Notes under the pieces: model-generated
Databases searched by the model: none
The model's input: only the letters and a program-made list of their open reading frames with translations
Told to the model about the DNA's origin: nothing
Program-made: the position numbers and the translations under genes
Part shown: in pieces, positions 46,969 to 56,543 of the stretch
Numbering within the stretch: position 1 is the stretch's first letter
How the letters are laid out: each line of letters starts with the position of its first letter
DNA from: CALAGB01 sp963713965
GTDB taxonomy: Bacteria > Chloroflexota > Chloroflexia > Thermomicrobiales > Thermomicrobiaceae
Reading direction: 5' to 3'
NCBI GenBank assembly: GCA_963713965.1
Contig: OY970217.1
Location: forward strand, 1,612,001-1,676,000
DNA: 64,000 bases

Positions 46969-48756
46969 ATGCGTCGTATGACGTCGCTCGCTGCCTGCTC
47001 AGCGGTAGCACTGCTCACATTCACACTTTTGTTGAGCGCACCCGCGACCGTGCTGGCCGCACGCGACTCGTCCAATCCGCACGACTTCTTCGGCATCGTC
47101 GGACAGGATCCGTGGTACCAATACAACGCCGATCCGGCCAACTACCCCAACTTCGTCAACCAAGCGTTCGACGAAAGCGTCGTGCAGGGGATGGCGACGC
47201 TCGGCGCCGGTTGGGTGCGCATCGAGTTTCACGCCGAGTATGACCAGGCGCAAGGACCTGGTTGGATCGACTACTCCAAATACGACTGGTTCATCAACAC
47301 GCTGGCACCCAAATACGGCATCAAGGTGCTGGCCGTTTTGGGAACCGGCATCCTTGCCGACGTCGATCCCACCTACGGGTTTAAACACATCAACGACACC
47401 CCGTCAGCCGACGGCAGCAATGCCTACGGCCAGGCGTTCGAGGCTCGCACCAAAGAGATCGTCGACCACTACGGAGACAACGTCGCCGCCTATGAGATCC
47501 TGAACGAGCCGAATGCAAGCTCCCTCCTGGATCAAGAGACGAGCGGTGGTCAGCAGGCCGTCAACCCCAACGTCTACGGCAAGATCATCTCCGACATCTA
47601 CCGGAACAACAAACCGGCCCATCCCAACGTCCAGTTCGTGGTCGGTAGCGTGTTGCACCGTGATAATGGACTCGATGGCGGGGAACTCTCCTGGATGTCC
47701 AAAGTCTACGACTCGCCTGCGGTCACGGCGTACGTCAAGGAGTTCGGCCATACGCCGGACGACGCCGTTTCGATCCACCCGTACGATCTCTCACCCAACG
47801 ACGTGCTGACCGACACCAAGCAGCTCCACGACCTTCAGGGGGCGAGCAAAGATCCCGGCAGCGTCTGGATCACCGAGATCGGCATGCCAGCCGCGCCACC
47901 TGACTGGACCAGTGACGGAATCATGGATCCAACCGCCAGCGAGCAACAGCAGGCCGACTTCCTGGAGCAGATCTATACGATGCTGAAGGAACAAGCGCCG
48001 TGGGTCGATCGCGTCTTCTGGTTCAAGTACGAAGACTTCGGTGGGGCGGGCACCTGGGCCAACTGGGGCCTCGTCCGCCTGCGCGAATCGAACTTCGTTT
48101 ACGGACCAGAGGGCACGCTCTGGCCACGCAAGGAAGCCTTCAAGGTCTATCAGTCCCTAGCCAATCCGGGAGCTCTGCCGACAGCGCCGGTCGCGAAACC
48201 GGGCGACGTGGGACCACGCGTCCTCTACTTCCCGGAGACGGGGCATACGCTTCGTGATCCGTTCCTGAAGTATTGGCAGGACCACGGCGGGCTGGCGCAG
48301 TTCGGTTATCCGCGCACCGAGGTCTTCTATGTCCAGGGCCGAGCCGTGCAGTATTTCGAGCGCGCCCGCTTCGAGTACTGGCCGGAGTATTCCGGCACGC
48401 CCTATGAAGTACAGCTCGGTCTGCTCGGTCGTTACGTCACGCAAGTGCGCAGCTTCCCGAAGCAGCCCGCTCCAGCGACGCCCGACCCGAGTCGCACCTA
48501 CTTCCCGCAGACGGGGCAATATTTGTCGGCCGGCTTCAAGGATTACTGGGAGAAGAACGGCGGACTCGCCCTGTACGGCTACCCGATCAGCCCGGAAATG
48601 CAGGAGGTGAACCCGGCCGACGGGAAGACCTACACGGTGCAGTATTTCGAGCGTGCGCGCTTCGAATGGCATCCCGATCAGAAGGGGACGCCGTACGAAG
48701 TGCAACTCGGGTTGCTCGGGAACCAGGTGCTGACCGACAACGGCTGGTATCGGTAG
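46969..48756 (+). CDS. Secreted glycoside hydrolase (GH5/GH39-like) with two C-terminal modules
   Basis: About 595 residues. N-terminal signal peptide (RRMTSLAACSAVALLTFTLL ... VLAA). TIM-barrel catalytic domain about 35-400: acid/base Glu180 in YEILNEPN and nucleophile Glu303 in WITEIGMPA, as in clan GH-A. Two homologous C-terminal modules of about 75-80 residues follow (about 418-495 and 505-590). Each has FLKYWQDHGGLAQFGYPRTE or its equivalent, then VQYFERARFE and GTPYEVQLGLLG. These modules are common on secreted Chloroflexota proteins but have no assigned function. Export by Sec; substrate probably a beta-glycan. Exact start among nearby GTG/ATG codons is uncertain. Confidence 0.85.
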   Translation: MRRMTSLAACSAVALLTFTLLLSAPATVLAARDSSNPHDFFGIVGQDPWYQYNADPANYPNFVNQAFDESVVQGMATLGAGWVRIEFHAEYDQAQGPGWIDYSKYDWFINTLAPKYGIKVLAVLGTGILADVDPTYGFKHINDTPSADGSNAYGQAFEARTKEIVDHYGDNVAAYEILNEPNASSLLDQETSGGQQAVNPNVYGKIISDIYRNNKPAHPNVQFVVGSVLHRDNGLDGGELSWMSKVYDSPAVTAYVKEFGHTPDDAVSIHPYDLSPNDVLTDTKQLHDLQGASKDPGSVWITEIGMPAAPPDWTSDGIMDPTASEQQQADFLEQIYTMLKEQAPWVDRVFWFKYEDFGGAGTWANWGLVRLRESNFVYGPEGTLWPRKEAFKVYQSLANPGALPTAPVAKPGDVGPRVLYFPETGHTLRDPFLKYWQDHGGLAQFGYPRTEVFYVQGRAVQYFERARFEYWPEYSGTPYEVQLGLLGRYVTQVRSFPKQPAPATPDPSRTYFPQTGQYLSAGFKDYWEKNGGLALYGYPISPEMQEVNPADGKTYTVQYFERARFEWHPDQKGTPYEVQLGLLGNQVLTDNGWYR

Positions 48757-48794
48757 AGCGCCCGAAAAACCCTCATCCCCTAACCCCTTCTCCA

Positions 48795-48937
48795 CACCCA
48801 CTACGTGGGTACCCGGCAGAAGAAGAGGAACTACGGGGCAAAGCTGTGCCGTTCCCGATCCGTCTCCCCTCTCCTGATCTCGGTAGAGCGCCGTGTAAAC
48901 GTACGCGGGAGGACAACACCCACTTCGTGGGTACCCG
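48795..48937. repeat. Pair of CACCCAC-n3-GTGGGTACCCG hairpin repeats
   Basis: Copies at 48795-48815 and 48917-48937 differ by one base in the loop (TAC/TTC). Each folds as ACCCAC/GTGGGT. They lie in the gap between the convergent glycosidase and formamidase genes and may act as terminators. Confidence 0.75.
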
Positions 48938-48943
48938 CCTCCC

Positions 48944-49828
48944 CTACATGAAGATGTCGTACGGCACACTGGCGAGGGTGATCGATCCCGCCGGGCCGCC
49001 ATACTCAATGTCGACCACCGCCGAGCAGACCACGTATGCGTCCCATTGCGATAGCCCGCGCTCTTCAGTCAGATAATCGAACATCAACGAGACGGCCTGC
49101 TGCCGCGACCCATCGAAGTCCCCCTTTGGCCGCAGACCGACCGTGTAGATTCGGTCCAGCGCCTCGATGCGCGGCGTTTCCAGTTTTAGCCCCTTGCGCA
49201 AACCGAGTCGCACCGTCGCCGTGCCGGGGCACTCGATCGAGACCGACGTCGCCTCACCACGTCCCATGGCGGCGTGCAGATCACCGAGCGAGAAGAGTCC
49301 GCCGGATACTTGCACCGGGAAGAGGATCGTGTTCCCCGGCTTGACCTGCACCAGATCGTAATTGCCACCCCAGGGGAAGGCGGGCCCGAGCGTGGAGGAC
49401 TCGCCGCTGCCGGGCGCCAGCCCGAGGCAGCCGATCATCGGTTCCACTGGAAGCGACAAGGTCTCCGAGATGATGATGCGACCGTTCTCGATCGGCAGAC
49501 GCTGGATGCCCGCTAGTCCGGGGCGATTGCCGAGCAGCCCGAAATTGGGGATGAAGGCGTTCCAGCCCCAGGGACCCGGCACCACGTCCAGAATCTCCAC
49601 GCTGACAGCATCGCCCGGTTCGGCCCCTTCGACGTAGACCGGGCCAGTGACCGCGTTGATCTCTCGAACGTCGACCAGTTCAAGCCAGTGGTCGCCCGCC
49701 GTCAAGAGTCGCTCCGAGGGTTCCGGAGACGTCTCGAATTTCACCGTCTCGCCCGGCTGGATACGTAAAACCGGTGCAGCGTCGGGCCGGAACGCGAAGG
49801 TGGTCTGTCCAGCCTTGATCTCGTGCAT
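48944..49828 (-). CDS. Acetamidase/formamidase family protein
   Basis: 294 residues (ATG 49828 after GGGGGGCGAG; an ATG six codons upstream is possible). FmdA/AmdA family: VYVEGAEPGDAVSVEILDV, WGWNAFIPNFG, PWGGNYDLVQVKPGNTILFP and SLGDLHAAMGRGEATSVSIE with the conserved GDxHAxxGxGE metal/active-site block. Hydrolyses formamide or acetamide-type amides to ammonia and acid, in the cytosol. No amide transporter genes adjacent. Confidence 0.9.
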   Translation of the reverse strand: MHEIKAGQTTFAFRPDAAPVLRIQPGETVKFETSPEPSERLLTAGDHWLELVDVREINAVTGPVYVEGAEPGDAVSVEILDVVPGPWGWNAFIPNFGLLGNRPGLAGIQRLPIENGRIIISETLSLPVEPMIGCLGLAPGSGESSTLGPAFPWGGNYDLVQVKPGNTILFPVQVSGGLFSLGDLHAAMGRGEATSVSIECPGTATVRLGLRKGLKLETPRIEALDRIYTVGLRPKGDFDGSRQQAVSLMFDYLTEERGLSQWDAYVVCSAVVDIEYGGPAGSITLASVPYDIFM

Positions 49829-49931
49829 TGGCTCGCCCCCCGACATATGTGACCGCTCTGATCCTCATGACGACGCGACCGTATCACGATTCCCACAGCG
49901 GCCGTAGTGAATATCGATGTAGACGAATTCG

Positions 49932-50771
49932 TCAGAAGGTCTTGATTCTCGCACCGCTCAACGTGATGGGGCGAATACCGATCTCGCCCAGCAGTTCAGC
50001 TGCCTCGGCGAATCCCGCGTCAACATCCGTCGGGATGTGGGAATCGCTATTGACGGTCACCGGAATGCCCAGATCTCGAATGCGATGCAGAATGGCGGGC
50101 GATGGATAGGGCTCACCCAGATCTCTGCGCATCCCAGACGTGTTCAGTTCCACGATGTGACCTGAGACGGCGATGGCCTGGAGCGTCTCCTCAACGGCCG
50201 CGACGTACCACGGCTCGTCCCCTGAAAAATACGTATGACCGGCGTTCCAGCGCTTGATCCGATCCAGGTGCCCGACGATCTTCACGCCGGGAATCCCCAA
50301 CACCAGACGCATGCGAGCGTAATAATCGGCTGTCATTGCCGCGATCTCGCCCCCATACTCCTCATCCAGAATCGCACGGAACCCCTCCTCAGTGTCGTCA
50401 AAGGATCGGGGCGAGTTTCGTTCTCCAAGGAAATGGACCGAGCCAACGAAATAGTCAAAACCGAGCGGGAAGAGCGCTTCCTGCTGATACCGTTCCACCT
50501 CAGCGTTGGGGATCAAGTCGATCTCGAGGGCCATGAGGACCGTGATTCGGTCGCGGTAACGCGCTTGAAGCTCGCTGACTTCGGCCACGTAGCTTGACAG
50601 CCGTTCCCCCGGCATGGTCCACCCGGTCTCAAAGGGAAGCGGAGCGTGGCTGGAGATGCCGACCTCGGTCAGTCCGGCGGCGATGGCCGCCTGGATTACC
50701 TCGACAACTTCTCCTTCACCGTCACAATAATGGCTGTGCGTGTGATAGCTCGATCGAATCAGTGCACTCAT
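49932..50771 (-). CDS. PHP-type histidinol-phosphatase
   Basis: 279 residues of the PHP fold: SSYHTHSHYCDGEGEV (metal ligands H-x-H), VGISSHAPLP, MALEIDLIP, FVGSVHFLGERNSPRSFD, KIVGHLDRIKRW, VELNTSGMRRDLGEPYP and NSDSHIPTDV. This is the full ligand set of HisK/YtvP-type histidinol phosphatases, which convert L-histidinol phosphate to L-histidinol. Not linked to other his genes here, so a related sugar- or nucleoside-phosphate substrate is possible. Confidence 0.88.
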   Translation of the reverse strand: MSALIRSSYHTHSHYCDGEGEVVEVIQAAIAAGLTEVGISSHAPLPFETGWTMPGERLSSYVAEVSELQARYRDRITVLMALEIDLIPNAEVERYQQEALFPLGFDYFVGSVHFLGERNSPRSFDDTEEGFRAILDEEYGGEIAAMTADYYARMRLVLGIPGVKIVGHLDRIKRWNAGHTYFSGDEPWYVAAVEETLQAIAVSGHIVELNTSGMRRDLGEPYPSPAILHRIRDLGIPVTVNSDSHIPTDVDAGFAEAAELLGEIGIRPITLSGARIKTF

Positions 50772-50988
50772 CTTCGGCGACCCGTACCCTTTTCTCTGCC
50801 TTCGTCCCTCGTCAGATCCACCAGGACCTCACGTATGGTAACGCGTTTGTCTGCGCTACGCCTGAGAAACAACGGCGAAATCCGTCAGTTCAAAGCCGGA
50901 TGCTACAATGGCCCCGATGGGTCGTCGCGGCGGACGTTGGCCGTCGTTTGCCGATCTGGAACTCGACAGGATGAAGGAGCTTGATGTG

Positions 50989-51582
50989 ATGGCCGACCAA
51001 CGCGAACCTCAGCCGGACGAGAACGTCGTGAGTGATTCGTCGCATCAGCCGGCAACGACCGGCAGAACGACGTCAGCGGGCGACGTCAGCGGTTTTCCGT
51101 ACGGTCTCGCCATCCCAGCGAACAGCATGGTCGCCGCGGCCGAGCACACGCTGGAGATCGAGGCGTTCGATCACGTGGCGTTGCGAGTCGCCAATATCCG
51201 TCAGGCGGAGGAGTTCTATCACGAGTTTCTCGAGATGGACGTCGTGGCGCGAGCGCGTCGCTCCGCCCAAGGTTGGGACGTCATATCGGACGACTTCGAT
51301 TGGATTGAGGGACTGCGCACCGGTTATTACCCGGAACTGGTCGTGCTACGCAACGGACCCATTAGCCTCTTCCTGATCAACGCCGGTCGTGGAGCGGTGA
51401 TGAATGAGCCAAAGCTGGCGCATCTGGGATTGCGCGTCTCCACTGAGACGCTGGCTACATTGCGCGGCATGGTCCTCATTCGCTCCTATCCAGTCATCCA
51501 GGACGACATCCACGCATTCCGATTCCGCGATCCATATGGCGTGACCTGGCACTTGACCGACACCGGCACGCAGCATATCTAA
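50989..51582 (+). CDS. VOC/glyoxalase-superfamily protein
   Basis: 197 residues from ATG 50989 (AAGGAG nine bases upstream; a nearer ATG at 50971 is possible). The first 60 residues are polar and probably disordered. Then comes a VOC half-barrel pair: EAFDHVALRVANIRQAEEFYHEFLEMDVV-type beta-alpha-beta start (about 64-90), and HLGLRVSTETLATL through FRDPYGVTWHLTD. The His and Glu/His metal positions look present but the reaction cannot be assigned (lyase, dioxygenase or resistance protein). Confidence 0.8.
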   Translation: MADQREPQPDENVVSDSSHQPATTGRTTSAGDVSGFPYGLAIPANSMVAAAEHTLEIEAFDHVALRVANIRQAEEFYHEFLEMDVVARARRSAQGWDVISDDFDWIEGLRTGYYPELVVLRNGPISLFLINAGRGAVMNEPKLAHLGLRVSTETLATLRGMVLIRSYPVIQDDIHAFRFRDPYGVTWHLTDTGTQHI

Positions 51583-51616
51583 TTCCGGCCGGTAATACGC
51601 ACAGATCGGGGCAACC

Positions 51617-52075
51617 ATGACCGACGCCTATCACGAGCTGCTGGACGACCTCTCGCACACCACGACGCGTATTCAGGAGATGGCAGAGAAGTACGCTGAC
51701 GACATCCCTGCTGGAACGGCTGAAGACTGGGGGCCGCCCCAGGTGGTCGCTCACCTCGTCGACGTCGACAAACTCTTCCGCACTCGCGTCCAGACGATGC
51801 TGTCCCAGGAGACACCCTATCTCAAGTCATGGCACCCGGAGGTTGGTCCAGAAGGGGTCGCTCAGGAGTTGCGACCGCAACTCGAAGCATTTGCCAACGA
51901 GCGAGGTGAGCTGATCTCACTGCTGATGAATCTGCCCCTCAAAGGGTGGGAGCGAACCGGCGTTCACGACGAACACGGGCATATCACCGTTGAAGAGCTC
52001 ATCGAGGTGCTCATCAATCACGACGAAAACCATCTGAAGCAGATCGAGACGTTTCTGGGCACACAGAACGGCTAA
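51617..52075 (+). CDS. DinB-like four-helix-bundle protein
   Basis: 152 residues. AEDWGPPQVVAHLVDVDKLF has the first metal histidine and INHDENHLKQIETFLG the paired C-terminal histidines of the DinB/YfiT fold. Starts 34 bases after the VOC gene, probably same transcript. Related in fold to, but clearly different from, the DinB protein at 15879. Function unknown. Confidence 0.83.
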   Translation: MTDAYHELLDDLSHTTTRIQEMAEKYADDIPAGTAEDWGPPQVVAHLVDVDKLFRTRVQTMLSQETPYLKSWHPEVGPEGVAQELRPQLEAFANERGELISLLMNLPLKGWERTGVHDEHGHITVEELIEVLINHDENHLKQIETFLGTQNG

Positions 52076-52270
52076 TTCAGAACGAGTTTCGGGGCAAAAG
52101 AGGAGCCGCCAAGTGTGGGGATACTCAGCGGCTAAACGAGGAATTTGGGGAGGTGCACCGGTCGATATGCTTGACCCAAAGCTCGACCGGCACGCTCCAC
52201 ATTAGCACGTATGTTCTAGGCTGTCAATCCCTCTGAGTGGCCGTTTACCCGCGAACCTACGCGGGATATG

Positions 52271-53146
52271 TCATCCGGCTGGCGCCGCCGCGCGCACCAG
52301 CGCCAGCGTCTCCTCGAGCGTATCGTTCGGTGTGATCGACCGAACCACCACCTCATCCAGCACGCCGTCCCAACGGGCCAGCGCCTGCTGAATCTCGTCC
52401 GCCGTTTCGCCCCTGATGCCGGTCTCGACCGCTTCCACGCCCATGCGTTTGAAGTGATCGGAGTACTGCGGGATGCCGCCATAGCGGTTGGCCTCTTGCG
52501 CCAGTCGATTGGCGCTTGCCTCTCCCAACGCCGCCCGCACGAATGACGCGAGGATTGGGACGTCGCGGTTGGCTTTCAGTGCACCCTCTCGAACCCAGTC
52601 GTTCGCGGTGGGGGCAAACTCCGGCGTCAGCCAGTTGAAGAGGACGCCTTCCGCCATCTCCCCGGCCAGATGCGCCATGCGCGGACCGAGCGCCGAAACG
52701 AAGACCGTTGTATGAGCGTCTCGGTTGAGCATCTCCAAACCTTCTCGCGTGCGCCGCAAGGCTCCCGGACCGCCCGCGCCACTCCCGACACCAAGCCACA
52801 GTCGGTCCAGCGGCAAGCGGAGGTCGCCAGCGGATCCATCCATGGTCCTCAGCTGCCGTACGATCTCGTCCGCTGGACGCCGGGAAAGGGGGATGACCCC
52901 AACTCCGAGCGTGATCCCCGTGGTGACCGAGGCCGCTTGTGCCAGTGCCTCGAGACCGTCACCGTTCGGCGTGTCGTTCACCCAGAATGAGTGATAGCCG
53001 AGCGATTCAGCAAGCTGGGCCGCCGCGCGAATCACCTCCGGCGAGATCGCCGCCGCCACACCAAACCCTCGTCGTGAATCCGCCAATTGGTCCTCCCATC
53101 GACGTCTGTTTCCCAATGCGATTTCTCGTCGTCTCTTACCGTCCAT
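52271..53146 (-). CDS. LLM-class (luciferase-like, F420-type) oxidoreductase
   Basis: 291 residues of the bacterial luciferase-like TIM barrel: AAQLAESLGYHSFWVNDTP (strand 1-2), TGITLGVGVIPLSRRPADEI, DRLWLGVGSG and FVSALGPRMAHLAGEMAEGV. Family members use F420 or FMN; the Ser/Thr-Gly patterns fit the F420-dependent group common in Chloroflexota and Actinobacteria, but cofactor choice is not provable here. The start could be internal, as the first 28 residues are basic and not conserved. Substrate unknown. Confidence 0.83.
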   Translation of the reverse strand: MDGKRRREIALGNRRRWEDQLADSRRGFGVAAAISPEVIRAAAQLAESLGYHSFWVNDTPNGDGLEALAQAASVTTGITLGVGVIPLSRRPADEIVRQLRTMDGSAGDLRLPLDRLWLGVGSGAGGPGALRRTREGLEMLNRDAHTTVFVSALGPRMAHLAGEMAEGVLFNWLTPEFAPTANDWVREGALKANRDVPILASFVRAALGEASANRLAQEANRYGGIPQYSDHFKRMGVEAVETGIRGETADEIQQALARWDGVLDEVVVRSITPNDTLEETLALVRAAAPAG

Positions 53147-53232
53147 GATCGTCGTGGCACGGCAGCACCGGTGTCAAGAGTGGGGCAAGTGGTTAGACTA
53201 TGGTCAAGGTACACCATCAGAAGAGGGAGACC

Positions 53233-53787
53233 ATGCAAAGACCCAAGACGCTCCCCGGAGATCGGCTGACGCTCGTCCCGCTGGGGGAGGAGCATTTGGC
53301 GGCGGTGCGTCGCTGGCGGTCCGATCCGGAGGTGACGCGCTACTGGATCACACAGGACGTGCCGACAATGGACGTGATTCGTGCCTGGCACGCTCGCAAC
53401 CTGGCCTCCGGTGCGCTCGTTTGGGCCGTCCTTCACGGCCCTGAACCAGTGGGATATGTCACGCTCTTCGACCTCGACGACGTCAATCGTAAGGCCGAAC
53501 TCGCCCTGATGATCGGGGAACGTTCGGCCTGGGGCCAGGGTTTCGCCAAGGAGACGCTACGCGTGCTTCTGGGCCATGCGCTCGCGTCGACCGAGCTTGG
53601 CGGGCTTGGATTGCACAAAGTCTATCTCGCGGTCTTTGCCGAGAACGTCGCCGCTCGGCGAGCTTATGCCGCGTGCGGCTTTCACGAAGACGGCGTATTG
53701 CGCGACGATATGTTCCGCGACAGTATTTGGCACGATCAGATCCTCATGAGTGTTCTTGAGGGACAACTCGAAGAGTCGGCGCGCTGA
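53233..53787 (+). CDS. GNAT acetyltransferase (RimJ/RimL-like)
   Basis: 184 residues, GAGGGAG before the ATG. Acetyltransf_3 layout: RLTLVPLGEEHLAAVRRW, VGYVTLFDLDDVNRKAEL, motif A LMIGERSAWGQGFAKETLRV (acetyl-CoA pyrophosphate loop Q/R-x-x-G-x-G/A) and LAVFAENVAARRAYAACGF (motif B). N-acetylates an amine: ribosomal protein N-terminus, amino acid or antibiotic. Followed 24 bases later by the small dimeric barrel gene. Confidence 0.9.
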   Translation: MQRPKTLPGDRLTLVPLGEEHLAAVRRWRSDPEVTRYWITQDVPTMDVIRAWHARNLASGALVWAVLHGPEPVGYVTLFDLDDVNRKAELALMIGERSAWGQGFAKETLRVLLGHALASTELGGLGLHKVYLAVFAENVAARRAYAACGFHEDGVLRDDMFRDSIWHDQILMSVLEGQLEESAR

Positions 53788-53811
53788 GCGCAATGCATTG
53801 GGAGGCTATCA

Positions 53812-54114
53812 ATGATTCTCGCGGTCGTCACGTTCCGCTACGAACATGACTTCGACCCAGAAAAGATCGATCAGACCGGTCGAGCACGGCGTGATTTCTA
53901 CGTTGGTCGTGAAGGGCTGCGTCAGAAATTCTATTGGGTCGACAAAGAGCGCAAAGAGGCGGGGGGCATCTACACCTGGGATTCACGCGAGGCGGCCGAG
54001 AGCGTCTACACGTCCGCATGGAAATCTCGGGCCGAGCAAGCCTTTGGCGCCCAACCCGAGATTCGCTTCATCGATGTGACTGATGTAATCGTCAATAGCC
54101 CGGTAGATCGCTGA
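53812..54114 (+). CDS. YdhR/antibiotic-monooxygenase-like small protein
   Basis: 100 residues, GGAGG upstream. A dimeric alpha-beta barrel is indicated by AVVTFRYEHDFDPEKIDQTG, REGLRQKFYWVDKERKEAGG, IYTWDSREAAESVYTSAW and IRFIDVTDVIV. This matches YdhR and related mono-oxygenase-like proteins, including the typical -GGIYxWxSxExA- pattern. Catalysis is not proven for most. Same operon as the GNAT gene. Confidence 0.78.
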   Translation: MILAVVTFRYEHDFDPEKIDQTGRARRDFYVGREGLRQKFYWVDKERKEAGGIYTWDSREAAESVYTSAWKSRAEQAFGAQPEIRFIDVTDVIVNSPVDR

Positions 54115-54115
54115 T

Positions 54116-54484
54116 CTAATAGGCGCCCGTCATCGTGCCCTGCGGCGGCGTTCGGGCAGCGCTCCGTGCGAGGACTGGCTCCATCTCACGTACGAACTCG
54201 ACGCGCTGCGTGCAGATGTCGAGAACGATCGCTTCGAACGCGAAGAAGATGGCCAGGGCGACGAAGCTCGGCAGCGTCAGGAAGAGGATACCGCACACGC
54301 CAATGCTGCTCAGCGTCGCCAATGAGAAGACGGCTATGCGGAGCACGAGCAGCCGCGACCGGCCGCCGGTGAACGTAAAGAGGACCGACCGATCGAGCCG
54401 ATCGAAGAGTCGCGAAATTGCCAACCCAGCTGTCACGACGATCAGGGCGATCATGAGAATGGCGTCCAGTTGTAGTGCGAACAT
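54116..54484 (-). CDS. Small membrane protein of unknown function
   Basis: 122 residues from ATG 54484, preceded by AAAGAGG at good spacing; the longer frame upstream has no hydrophobic or conserved content. Three predicted transmembrane segments: AILMIALIVVTAGLAI, VLRIAVFSLATLSSIG through GILFLTL, and FVALAIFFAFEAIVLDI. Ends in a polar tail. No recognised family. Confidence 0.6.
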   Translation of the reverse strand: MFALQLDAILMIALIVVTAGLAISRLFDRLDRSVLFTFTGGRSRLLVLRIAVFSLATLSSIGVCGILFLTLPSFVALAIFFAFEAIVLDICTQRVEFVREMEPVLARSAARTPPQGTMTGAY

Positions 54485-54881
54485 CTTGACCTCTTTCTCC
54501 CTTACCCGCGAGTGCATTGAGCTTATTTTGGTTGATTCTTCGGGCATCCGCAGCACCCAGCGGTCCTCATTCGGGGTGTCTCCGAGTACCCGTCGTCGCG
54601 ACTGAAGGACCGAGCCAATAGCCCGTTCATCCCGATGAGGGAGACCTCTGTACCGAGAGGGCTGGACTTCTGGGTCCCATCGAGGCGCGCGGACCCGTTC
54701 GAGGCCGACGAGCATGTTCGGTTGGTCCTATCGCGCCGGCCCTGGCTGACGTCTCGGAGCGCACGAACCTATCAACCCCTGTCGCAAAGGCCTTACCGTC
54801 ACCCGAGATATTGGTCGAACACGGGATGACGAGACTGCTATGAGGGCATTGAGCGGCCGATTATCGTTTGGGGGAAGTGGC
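54485..54881. other. Intergenic region, nothing recognised
   Basis: 397 bases between the small membrane protein and the end of the antiporter gene, both on the minus strand. Contains the upstream region of the small gene; no promoter boxes stand out and short frames lack homology. Confidence 0.4.
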
Positions 54882-56543
54882 TCAATCCGTTCGGGCGGCA
54901 GACTCTTCGGCGCGCATCTCTGATTCGGCCAACTCTTCCGCTGTGCCTTCCGCGCTTTCGTCCACCTGCTCTTCTTCATCTTGATCGTCGCGGTCGGGCT
55001 GTCCGAGGCGCACGAGCTCGGCGTCGACCTCCTCGAGCAGGTCGTGCATCGCCTCGGAGGAGAGCTGACCCTGACGACGCAGCTCGAGCAGGGCCGCACG
55101 TTGAGTCAGCAGCGCACGGCGACGCGTCTGCCTGATCTGCTGCTTGCGAAAGAAACCGGGTTTCACTTCAAGCGACTCGAGATTCTCCTGCTCTTTGCGA
55201 ACCGCCTCCTCGTACTCGTCCCGGATATCGGAGACGACGCCGGGGAGCAGACTACCTCGCTGCTGCTCCGAGTGTAGGACGCTGAGCGCACGATTGAGCG
55301 CGAAGAGTCGCGCTTGAGTCCGCTCATAGTCGCGGTGCTCCGGCTCGCCGAGTCCAAACCAGTTGAGGAGCGGCTGCATCGTCATTCCCTGCACCAGGAG
55401 CGAGATGAGCACGACACCGAACGCCATGAGCTGGATCCACTCACGACCGGCGAGACTGAACGGCAGGCTGAGGGCTAGTGCCAATGCCACCGCGCCACGC
55501 AAACCGCCCCAGGAGACGATGAGCACCCAACTCCAGGGCATCTCCTCATGGATTAGCCGGAGCGCTGCATTGACCAGCGCGACGATGGCGGTACGGCTGA
55601 CGAGTACCGCGATCATCACCAGCCCAATGGCAGGAAGGTTCTGCAGAAGCTCAGGCACGGCAATGCGCATGCCCATCAAGAGGAAGATCATGGAATTGCC
55701 GAGGAAACCGACGTACTCCCAGAATGATCCGAGGGTAACACGTGTGGTTGGCGACATGACCGTATCTCTGGCGCGGCCCATTACCAGTCCGGCTACGACC
55801 ACACCGATGACGCCGCTGAAATGAAGCTCTTCCGCGACCAGAAACGACCCAAACGCGACTACCGTGGTGATGGTGATCTCGATGAGGTGGTCGTCAATGC
55901 GACTCAGTACCGCCATCGCCAGGAGACCAGCAAGTAGGCCAACAAGCCCGCCGCCACTCGCCACTTTGAGGAACTCGACCACGGCGCTCGCGAGGCTGCT
56001 CGTCGTCGTTGACGTTGACGTCGTAGCGATTTCGAGAACCACGGTGAAGAGAACGATAGCGACGCCGTCGTTGAAGAGGCTCTCCCCTTCTACGATGGTA
56101 GCGAGACGTTGCGGCGCGCCAAGACGGCTGAAGATGGCGAGGACGGAGATGGGATCAGTTGCCGCGATGAGGGCGCCGAAGACCAGCGCCGTTTCGAAGT
56201 TGCGATTGAGCTCAAAGTGCAGCATTCCGGCGATCATGAAGGCGCCAATCACCACGCCAGGGACCGCAAGTAGCGACACTGCGGAGAGGTTCTCTCGCAG
56301 CGACTCAAATTCGAGATCGAAGCTCGCCTCGAACAAGAGTGGGGGCAAGAAGACGAAGAGGATGACCTCGCGCGTCAGCTCGAAGGTCGGGATCGACTCA
56401 CCGATCCCCAACCACCGGAGGGAACCAAGAACCAGGCCCATGATGACCAGGGCGATGGTGTATGGCAGATTGACGCGTCGCACGAAGACGGCGACCGACA
56501 CCACGACCAACAGGGCAATGATGATGGCGCTTTCGACGGCCAT
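54882..56543 (-). CDS. CPA1-family Na+/H+ antiporter
   Basis: 553 residues. About twelve transmembrane helices in 1-410: VESAIIIALLVVVSVAVFV, FVFLPPLLFEASFDL (family loop), ALIAATDPISVLAIFSRLG (ATDP motif with transport Asp) and IVEGESLFNDGVAIVLF (ND motif, paired with the ATDP Asp). Residues about 420-553 form a cytosolic charged tail with coiled-coil-like helices, ending in an acidic EEEEQVDESAEGT segment. Exchanges H+ for Na+ or K+. The start at 56543 is chosen because upstream residues are not hydrophobic. Confidence 0.9.
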   Translation of the reverse strand: MAVESAIIIALLVVVSVAVFVRRVNLPYTIALVIMGLVLGSLRWLGIGESIPTFELTREVILFVFLPPLLFEASFDLEFESLRENLSAVSLLAVPGVVIGAFMIAGMLHFELNRNFETALVFGALIAATDPISVLAIFSRLGAPQRLATIVEGESLFNDGVAIVLFTVVLEIATTSTSTTTSSLASAVVEFLKVASGGGLVGLLAGLLAMAVLSRIDDHLIEITITTVVAFGSFLVAEELHFSGVIGVVVAGLVMGRARDTVMSPTTRVTLGSFWEYVGFLGNSMIFLLMGMRIAVPELLQNLPAIGLVMIAVLVSRTAIVALVNAALRLIHEEMPWSWVLIVSWGGLRGAVALALALSLPFSLAGREWIQLMAFGVVLISLLVQGMTMQPLLNWFGLGEPEHRDYERTQARLFALNRALSVLHSEQQRGSLLPGVVSDIRDEYEEAVRKEQENLESLEVKPGFFRKQQIRQTRRRALLTQRAALLELRRQGQLSSEAMHDLLEEVDAELVRLGQPDRDDQDEEEQVDESAEGTAEELAESEMRAEESAARTD

